From NCBI RefSeq assembly GCF_900106995.1, contig NZ_FNOK01000029.1:49543-113542 (forward strand): a stretch of 64,000 nt of DNA, in the 5' to 3' direction. The stretch comes from Saccharopolyspora shandongensis. GTDB taxonomy: Bacteria; Actinomycetota; Actinomycetes; Mycobacteriales; Pseudonocardiaceae. Position 1 is the stretch's first letter. Every line of letters begins with the position of its first letter. A model generated the notes under the pieces. The model was given only the letters and a program-made list of their open reading frames with translations. It ran no database searches and was not told the DNA's origin. The position numbers and the translations under genes were made by a program. This document shows, one piece after another, positions 59,001 through 64,000 of this stretch.

Positions 59001-59786
59001 TCAGGATTCGGCCGGCGCGGCGCGGAGTTCCCGTACTTCGGCCCGGAGTTCGCGGATCTCGGTGAGCAGCTCGCGGGCCGTTTCGCCGTCGTCCTCGCGT
59101 TCGCGGCCCATCTGGGATTCCATCGCGGACACCGCGACGGCGATGAAGAGGTTGAGGACGGTGAACGTGGTGACCGCGATGTAGCCGATGAAGAAGATCC
59201 AGGCCAGCGGTTCCTCGTCCATCACCGCGCGGGCGACCTCGGACCAGGCTTCCCCGGTCATCACCTGGAACAGGGTGAACAGCGAGTCGCCGAGGTCGCC
59301 GAAGTAGTCCGGGGCGACCGCGCTGAACAGCTTGGTGGCGATCACCGCGCCCACGTAGAGGATCAGCACCAGCAGGGCGGCGATGGAGGCCATCCCCGGG
59401 ACGGCGGTGAGCAGCGCGCTGACCACGCGGCGCATGCTGGGGATCACCGAGATCAGCCGCAGGGCGCGGAGGATGCGGAGCGCGCGCAGGACGCCGAAGG
59501 CCCCGGTGGTGGGTAGCAGCGCGATGCCGACGATGACGGTGTCGAAGCAGTTCCACGGGTCGCGGAAGAACCGCCAGCCGTGGCCGTACAGGCGGGCGGC
59601 CAGCTCGACCGCGAACACCGCCAGCGCGGCCCGGTCCACCGCGTGCAGCAGCCAGCCGTGGCTGGCGACCAGGTCGGGGGAGGTCTCGCAGCCGAGGGTC
59701 ACGGCGTTGACGAGGATGACCGCGATGACCACCCGCTGGGTGAGTGGCGCGTCGACCAGCTCGCGGACGCGTTCGCGCGTGCTCAC
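59001..59786 (-). CDS. Voltage-gated-like ion channel (NavBac/ion_trans)
   Basis: 261 residues, one six-helix channel unit. S4 carries the positive periodicity VLRALRILRALRLISVIPSM, and the pore region reads SLFTLFQVMTGEAWSEVARA, with the selectivity filter TGEAW resembling TLESW of bacterial sodium channels but with Gly-Glu-Ala. S6 is FTVLNLFIAVAVSAMES. The C-terminus ETARELLTEIRELRAEVREL is a heptad coiled coil that would assemble tetramers. GTG 59786 is preferred over TTG 59789 because GGGAG is six bases upstream. Ion preference is uncertain. Confidence 0.87.
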   Translation of the reverse strand: MSTRERVRELVDAPLTQRVVIAVILVNAVTLGCETSPDLVASHGWLLHAVDRAALAVFAVELAARLYGHGWRFFRDPWNCFDTVIVGIALLPTTGAFGVLRALRILRALRLISVIPSMRRVVSALLTAVPGMASIAALLVLILYVGAVIATKLFSAVAPDYFGDLGDSLFTLFQVMTGEAWSEVARAVMDEEPLAWIFFIGYIAVTTFTVLNLFIAVAVSAMESQMGREREDDGETARELLTEIRELRAEVRELRAAPAES

Positions 59787-59909
59787 CAAGTACTCCCGAT
59801 CACGGCGGAGACAACGATGTTGATCAATCTATCGGGTTGCCCCGCCGGGAGTTGAGCCGACCGGCGCGCGGTGGGCGCCGGGAACGGATTCCCGGCGCCC
59901 ACCGGAGGA

Positions 59910-60884
59910 TCAGAACTCCTCTTCGTCGCCCTCGAAGACCTCTTCCATCATCTCGCCCACGACCATGCCGCCGAGGATCCCGGCGCCGGCGCCGAGCGCG
60001 GCACCCGCGACCATGCCGCCCATCCCGGATCCGCGCCGGTGGTGCTCGTCGTGGTAGCCGTGGTGCTCGTAGCCGTGGTGGTCGTACCCGGCCATCGGGT
60101 GGCCCGCGCCGCGGCGGTCGGCGACCTGTTCCAGCCAGCCGTGGATCCGCCCGGCCCAGTCGGTGCTGAGAGCTTCCTCGTGGGAGGCGTGGAAGCGGCC
60201 GAAGGCGTCCTGGCTCGGGGTGAAGAACCCGCCGCGCTTGTCGGCCTCCAGCACCACGTCCAGCCCGTGCGGGCCGGCGACGAAGGTCAGCTCGACCTCG
60301 TTGATCCGCCCGGCGAACTGGTGGGGCGGGTAGAACTCGATCTCCTGGAAGAACGGCAGTTCCTGGTGGACGCCGTGCAACCGGCCGTGCTCCAGGTCGG
60401 CGCTCTTGAAGTGGAAACCGAGCTGGGAGAACGCCTCCAGCACCTTCTCCTGCGCGGGCAGCGGTTCCACCGACACCGGGTCGAGGTCGCCCTTGTCGGC
60501 GACCTTGGCGATGGCCAGCTCGGTGCGCACGCCGAGCGTCATGCCGTGCAGGTGCTGTCCGTAGACGCTGGTGATCGGCGTTTCCCACGGCACGGGGAGC
60601 TGGAACGGGATGGTCTTGTCCTCGCCCTCGCGCAGCTCGAACCGGCCGGCCACCACGGCGCGGTGGAACTCCACCCCGGCGTGCCCGTCGTGGCCGCCGC
60701 GTTCGGTCTCGATGCGCGTGACGAAGCCGAGCACGACGTTCTCGACGGTGACGTCCTGGTTCCCGCCGGTGATGCGGACTTCCCCGGCCAGGTTCTCGCC
60801 CGGGCGGACGTGCTGGTGGTGCAGCACGGTGTCCACCGACGGGCCGCCGACGCCGAGTGCGCCCAGGAGCTTCTTGAAGACCAT
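59910..60884 (-). CDS. SpoOM-family (Spo0M-like) protein
   Basis: 324 residues. MVFKKLLGALGVGGPSVDTV and RPGENLAGEVRITGGNQDVT open two arrestin-like beta domains, as in sporulation-control protein Spo0M; GVRTELAIAKVADKGDLDPV starts the second. The C-terminus adds a His/Tyr-rich segment (YDHHGYEHHGYHDEHH) and a Gly-rich hydrophobic stretch (GMVAGAALGAGAGILGG) ending acidic. In Bacillus Spo0M affects sporulation and the cytoskeleton; in actinomycetes the role is open. ATG 60884. Confidence 0.88.
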   Translation of the reverse strand: MVFKKLLGALGVGGPSVDTVLHHQHVRPGENLAGEVRITGGNQDVTVENVVLGFVTRIETERGGHDGHAGVEFHRAVVAGRFELREGEDKTIPFQLPVPWETPITSVYGQHLHGMTLGVRTELAIAKVADKGDLDPVSVEPLPAQEKVLEAFSQLGFHFKSADLEHGRLHGVHQELPFFQEIEFYPPHQFAGRINEVELTFVAGPHGLDVVLEADKRGGFFTPSQDAFGRFHASHEEALSTDWAGRIHGWLEQVADRRGAGHPMAGYDHHGYEHHGYHDEHHRRGSGMGGMVAGAALGAGAGILGGMVVGEMMEEVFEGDEEEF

Positions 60885-61514
60885 TCTGCTGGTCCTTCCT
60901 CTTCTCTTCGCTGTCGATCAGTTGCGGTGTGTGTTGTCGAGCGGGTTGCGGGTGGTGCGGCTCCTCCAGCCGGATCGGTGATGTCAGCGCGGTCCGGTGC
61001 GGCCGCGAGCCGTCGCGCACGCTCCGCGGAATACCGCGGTGTCGTGCGGAGATGGGAGGAGAGCGCGGCTGGTTGGCCAGGGGAGGAGCGCCGGGGAATT
61101 CTCGGCTGCACGGCGCGGAAATGCGCCTGGTTCTGGTGCAGGGCGACCGGAACGGATGCCGGGCGGAGTCGTGGGCGGCGCCTGGCCGTGACGGGACTGC
61201 GCGCGGGAGGTGTGGCCCGCCGGCGCGCGGCAGGCGGTTCGGTTCGGGCCGCCGACGTGCGGCGTCAGCGGCCCGGCGAGGTCCGCGCCCCTCGGCTCGC
61301 GAGGGGCGCGGCAGGTACTTCCAGGATCATCGCCCATGTCCGTAGCAACGGAGCAACAGGTGATCCGGTTCCGGACAAACGCCCCAAAGATAGTGATCAA
61401 CACAACATCGCCGACCGCGAAACCTGTGCTGTGCCTACGTCTCGGAGTGCGTGGTCGGGCGCTGGAGGGAGCACGTGCTGAGCGCGCTGCGCCTGATCCG
61501 CCGGCCGGTCGTCG
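60885..61514. other. Long noncoding stretch with one strong hairpin
   Basis: 630 bases between two leftward genes. Open frames here look random. A perfect 12-bp stem (CCGCGCCCCTCG at 61283-61294 with CGAGGGGCGCGG at 61300-61311, loop GCTCG) could terminate the ArsR transcript. An AT-richer patch near 61380-61420 may hold the SpoOM promoter. Confidence 0.45.
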
Positions 61515-62054
61515 TTACTCCTGGGGCGGTTGCTCGATCGGGAACAGGATCGGGCTGAGCAGGTACTGGCTGCGGTGCGGTGCGGGTTCGTTGGCCAGCT
61601 GCGGCGCGATGGCGCCGCGCATCCCGTCGATCATCTCGGCGAGTTCGTCGGGGCTGAGCCAGATCGCGTGCTGGCGGTAGCCGACGGAATCGGCGGCGGG
61701 GTCGGCCTGCTCGCGATCGAGGTAGGCGTTGAACTCGGCGATCAGCGTGGTCATGGCGGCGGCGAAGCCGCGGCGGTGCTCCTCCGGCTGCACTGCCATC
61801 GCCGTTTCCCGGTCGATCACCGCCCGTTCCCGGCGCAGGCGGTACCGGCGCTCCACGGCGCCGCGCACTCGTTCTTCGCCTTCGACTTCCAGGATGCCCG
61901 CGTCCGCGAGCAGGCCGACGTGCCGGTACACGGTCGCCTTCGAGACGTCGGGCACGCGGTCGCACAACTGCGAGGTCGTGAGGTGCCGGCCACCGGAGAG
62001 GGCGTGCACGATGCGCAGCCGCACCGGATGCACCAGCAGTTCCAACGTGTCCAC
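61515..62054 (-). CDS. ArsR-like winged-helix repressor
   Basis: 179 residues from GTG 62054. The winged helix reads LLVHPVRLRIVHALSGGRHL, TTSQLCDRVPDVSKATVYRH and VGLLADAGILEV, then a helical C-terminal domain with LIAEFNAYLDRE. No thiol metal site (CxC) is present, so it is not a metal sensor. It is divergent from an alpha/beta-hydrolase gene across 70 bases containing an imperfect palindrome, and probably represses that gene in response to a small molecule. Confidence 0.85.
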   Translation of the reverse strand: MDTLELLVHPVRLRIVHALSGGRHLTTSQLCDRVPDVSKATVYRHVGLLADAGILEVEGEERVRGAVERRYRLRRERAVIDRETAMAVQPEEHRRGFAAAMTTLIAEFNAYLDREQADPAADSVGYRQHAIWLSPDELAEMIDGMRGAIAPQLANEPAPHRSQYLLSPILFPIEQPPQE

Positions 62055-62082
62055 GGCCGTATCTTCTCATGTCGTGATACCT

Positions 62083-62099
62083 TTCTCAAAGTTTGCGAA
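62083..62099. promoter_or_regulatory. Candidate operator between ArsR and hydrolase genes
   Basis: TTCTCAAA-G-TTTGCGAA is a 17-base palindrome with one mismatch, in an AT-rich island 26 bases before the hydrolase start. It is placed to control both divergent promoters. Confidence 0.5.
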
Positions 62100-62124
62100 T
62101 GATCGTCGACGTGGAGGAACTACA

Positions 62125-63051
62125 GTGCAGCACCGATCAGCTGAAAACCGCCCCGAGGTGATCGAGGCGCCGCCATTGGGACGTCATTACGAGGTGGGAG
62201 GCCGGCGGCTGATGCTCCAGCGCTCGGGAAGCGGAGACCCCGCCGTGGTGTTCCTCCCCGGAGCAGGCCTGGTCGGCCTGGACTTCTTGAACCTCCAGCA
62301 GCGGGCGGCTGAACTGGCCACGAGCGTGCTCTACGACCGAGCGGGCACGGGCTGGAGCGAGCGAACCGACCTGCCCCGCAGCGCCGTCGAGGTCGCAGGC
62401 GAGCTTCGGGACCTGCTGCGCGCGGCGGGAGTTCCGGCTCCCTACCTGCTGGTCGGGCATTCGCTGGGCGCGTTCTACGCGCGCCGGTTCGCGCAGCTCT
62501 TCCCCGACGAGGTGGCCGGTCTGCTCCTGCTGGATCCCGGTCACGAGGACATCCACGACCACATGCCGGCGGAAGCCGCCGGGTTGGACGAGCAGATGAA
62601 GCTCGATCCGGAGCAGCTGCCGGAGCTGACGGACGAGCAAGTCGAAGCCTCCCGCGGCGCGCTCGCGCAGATCTACGCCGAGTGGCCCGGCTCGGTCCGC
62701 GAGCCGCTCGTCGAACATCACCTCTCGGAGTGGCGGACGGGCATCCAGGAGACGGCCAACTTCGAGAGCGAGCTGTACGACGAACTCCGGCAGGGCGGAG
62801 AACTCCCCGACGTCCCGTTGATCGTGGTCACCGCGATGGGGCGCAACCCGTACTGGGCGAAGTTCGCATCAGCGGACCTCGCACGCCGAATGCACGACGG
62901 CTTGCGGGACCTGCACGCGGCGATCGCCGCATCGGTTCCCCGCGGCGAGCAGCGGGTGCTCGACGATGCCCAGCACCAGTACCTCCACATCGAGCATCCC
63001 GACGCCGTGCTGCACGCGATCCGCGACCTGCTCGACGAAGCCGGCGAGTAG
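62125..63051 (+). CDS. Alpha/beta-hydrolase
   Basis: 308 residues from GTG 62125, with GGAGGAAC upstream. The nucleophile elbow is LVGHSLGAFYARRFAQLFPD (Ser in GHSLG), the oxyanion region is VVFLPGAGLVG, the acid is probably the Asp of LLLDPGHED or a later one, and the catalytic His is in QHQYLHIEHPDAV. A helical cap lies between about 150 and 230. Esterase, epoxide hydrolase or lactonase activity is possible; the divergent ArsR-like gene suggests inducible detoxification. Confidence 0.87.
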   Translation: MQHRSAENRPEVIEAPPLGRHYEVGGRRLMLQRSGSGDPAVVFLPGAGLVGLDFLNLQQRAAELATSVLYDRAGTGWSERTDLPRSAVEVAGELRDLLRAAGVPAPYLLVGHSLGAFYARRFAQLFPDEVAGLLLLDPGHEDIHDHMPAEAAGLDEQMKLDPEQLPELTDEQVEASRGALAQIYAEWPGSVREPLVEHHLSEWRTGIQETANFESELYDELRQGGELPDVPLIVVTAMGRNPYWAKFASADLARRMHDGLRDLHAAIAASVPRGEQRVLDDAQHQYLHIEHPDAVLHAIRDLLDEAGE

Positions 63052-63076
63052 TCGAACGACGGCTTTTCGGCCTGCC

Positions 63077-64000
63077 TCAGCGGCGCAGCGACTCGCCGCG
63101 CTTGCGCGCCCGAGCCCAGCGCATGCCGTTGCCGAACAGCCGTCGAGTCTTGCGTGCCACTAGGTGTTGTGTCATCAGGTGCTGCTGGTAGCGCCACGGC
63201 GGCTGCAAGCTGTTCCGGCCGCACATCGCGTAGCAGAAGTCCACGGCGTTGCGGTCGGTGTAGCGGTCGGTGTTCTCGAACCACGCCATGCTGGTGCGCG
63301 CCGAGGCCTGCGCCGTGCGCATCAATTCGTGGCCCTCCTCGTCGAACTCCTTAAGGGCCATGGCCGTTTGCTCGCGATCCAGCAATTTCTGCGCGAGCAT
63401 CACCGCGTCGGTCATGGCCAGCCTCGTCCCGGAACCGAGCGTGAAGTGCGTGGTGTGCGCGGCATCGCCGATCAGCACCGCGTTCTCGTAGCGCCAGGTC
63501 TGGTTGTAGACCTGGGTGAAGTGCTGCCAGGAGGCCGGTCTTCCCCGGGAGGCGCTGATCAGCGAGTGCCCCGCCAGCGGCTGGTCGAAGATGTCCTCCA
63601 GCAGCCGCATGCTCTCGTCGTCGCCGAGCCGGTCGAACCCCAGTCCTCGCCAGGTGGTGTCCTGGCATTCGACGATGAAGGTGCTGATCCCGGCGCTGGA
63701 GGGGTAGGCGTGGAACCAGATCCAGCCCTCGGGTGTTTCTTCGAAGTCGAAGGTGAACATGTCGAACACCCGGTCCGTGCCCAGCCAGATGTAGGGGTTG
63801 CGGCCGTGGCCGACCTGGGTGCCGAATTCCTCGGCGTAGCGTTGCCGGATGCGGCTGTTCGCGCCGTCGGCGACGACGATCAGGTCGGCGTCGGCGAACT
63901 CCGACAGGTCTTCCGCGGCGTGCTCGTACCGGACGTCCACGTTGAGGTCGGTGGCGCGCTGGGCGAGTATCTCCAGCAGCGGCGCGCGGTTCACGCTGTA
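63077..64000 (-). CDS. FAD-dependent aromatic monooxygenase, C-terminal part (cut by window edge)
   Basis: 308 codons are visible; the start lies beyond the right edge. ADLIVVADGANSRIRQRYAE is the DG motif, and NAVLIGDAAHTTHFTLGSGT is the GD motif contacting FAD ribityl, both from group A flavin monooxygenases. WIWFHAYPSSAGISTFIVEC and SASRGRPASWQHF resemble the monooxygenase domain of salicylyl-CoA and anthraniloyl-CoA hydroxylases. The protein ends in a basic tail (RARKRGESLRR). It probably hydroxylates an aromatic or aromatic-CoA compound using NAD(P)H. Confidence 0.8.
   Translation of the reverse strand, partial: YSVNRAPLLEILAQRATDLNVDVRYEHAAEDLSEFADADLIVVADGANSRIRQRYAEEFGTQVGHGRNPYIWLGTDRVFDMFTFDFEETPEGWIWFHAYPSSAGISTFIVECQDTTWRGLGFDRLGDDESMRLLEDIFDQPLAGHSLISASRGRPASWQHFTQVYNQTWRYENAVLIGDAAHTTHFTLGSGTRLAMTDAVMLAQKLLDREQTAMALKEFDEEGHELMRTAQASARTSMAWFENTDRYTDRNAVDFCYAMCGRNSLQPPWRYQQHLMTQHLVARKTRRLFGNGMRWARARKRGESLRR

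Noticed and set aside
1..64000. Search for tRNA, rRNA, transposases, integrases and attachment sites
   Set aside because: None could be supported by eye; no direct-repeat boundaries or integrase motifs were seen.

Overview
The window is about 70% G+C. It is packed with short-gap, ATGA/GTGA-overlapping operons, uses many GTG and TTG starts, and encodes typical actinobacterial families: ECF42 sigma factor with a DGPF partner, ESX/EspG/EspC proteins, a SepF paralogue, FmdB/AmiS/FmdA, LAL-type LuxR regulators, CYP105-like P450s with 3Fe-4S ferredoxins, DUF1876 and SpoOM. This fits a chromosome of a filamentous actinomycete. The protein style suggests Pseudonocardiaceae, perhaps Saccharopolyspora; that is inference from family flavour, not a database match. 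I see no rRNA, tRNA, CRISPR array, transposase or replication origin.

Layout. 1-7.9 kb: a cut-off MFS gene, a secreted M14 peptidase, a TetR remnant, an MFS/SRPBCC pair, an ECF42 sigma/YCII pair, VOC and HAD enzymes, and a CGNR zinc-finger gene preceded by a twin operator. 7.9-14.2 kb: a minus-strand operon with two P450s, two ferredoxins, a ferredoxin reductase and a TetR gene, divergent from an exporter. 14.2-18.5 kb: an L,D-transpeptidase, a broken GH76 gene, a secreted S1 protease, a broken DinB-like gene, a 50-residue Gly/Trp repeat peptide and a small zinc-ribbon protein. 18.8-21 kb: the amide-degradation set fmdB-amiS-fmdA. 21-27 kb: a run of damaged genes (FHA, Ser/Thr kinase, AraC) among intact ones, then a PAS-PAS-GGDEF protein. 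27-33.7 kb: a cupredoxin, a large LuxR regulator, an SDR/MFS pair and a mini-SepF. 33.7-38.5 kb: a probable amino-sugar (GalNAc-like) locus with sugar porter, SIS isomerase, DeoR regulator and Tat-exported GH109 enzyme. 39.4-41.2 kb: a NarL-type two-component pair. 41.7-46 kb: a translationally coupled type VII secretion substrate/chaperone operon without the secretion machinery. 46.3-48.8 kb: a second LAL regulator. 49.6-53.7 kb: a LacI-controlled catabolic operon (amidohydrolase, cysteine-dioxygenase-like cupin, HAL-family lyase). 53.7-64 kb: acetyl-CoA synthetase, glycerol channel, Nramp transporter with a pyrophosphatase-like protein, ion channel, SpoOM, ArsR/hydrolase pair and a cut-off flavin monooxygenase.

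How the parts work together. The P450 island looks self-contained: NADH to reductase to ferredoxin to P450, with its own regulator and efflux pump. The LacI operon is the best candidate for an undescribed catabolic system: three regularly spaced operators control a lyase that lacks the standard Ala-Ser-Gly cofactor triad, a thiol-dioxygenase-like cupin and a hydrolase. The most unusual single object is the Gly/Trp repeat peptide at 17.9-18.0 kb, which has a ribosome binding site, a period-3 tryptophan array and flanking hairpins. Several genes between 17 and 24.2 kb are broken by single-base changes in G or C runs, so sequencing error must be excluded before they are called pseudogenes.
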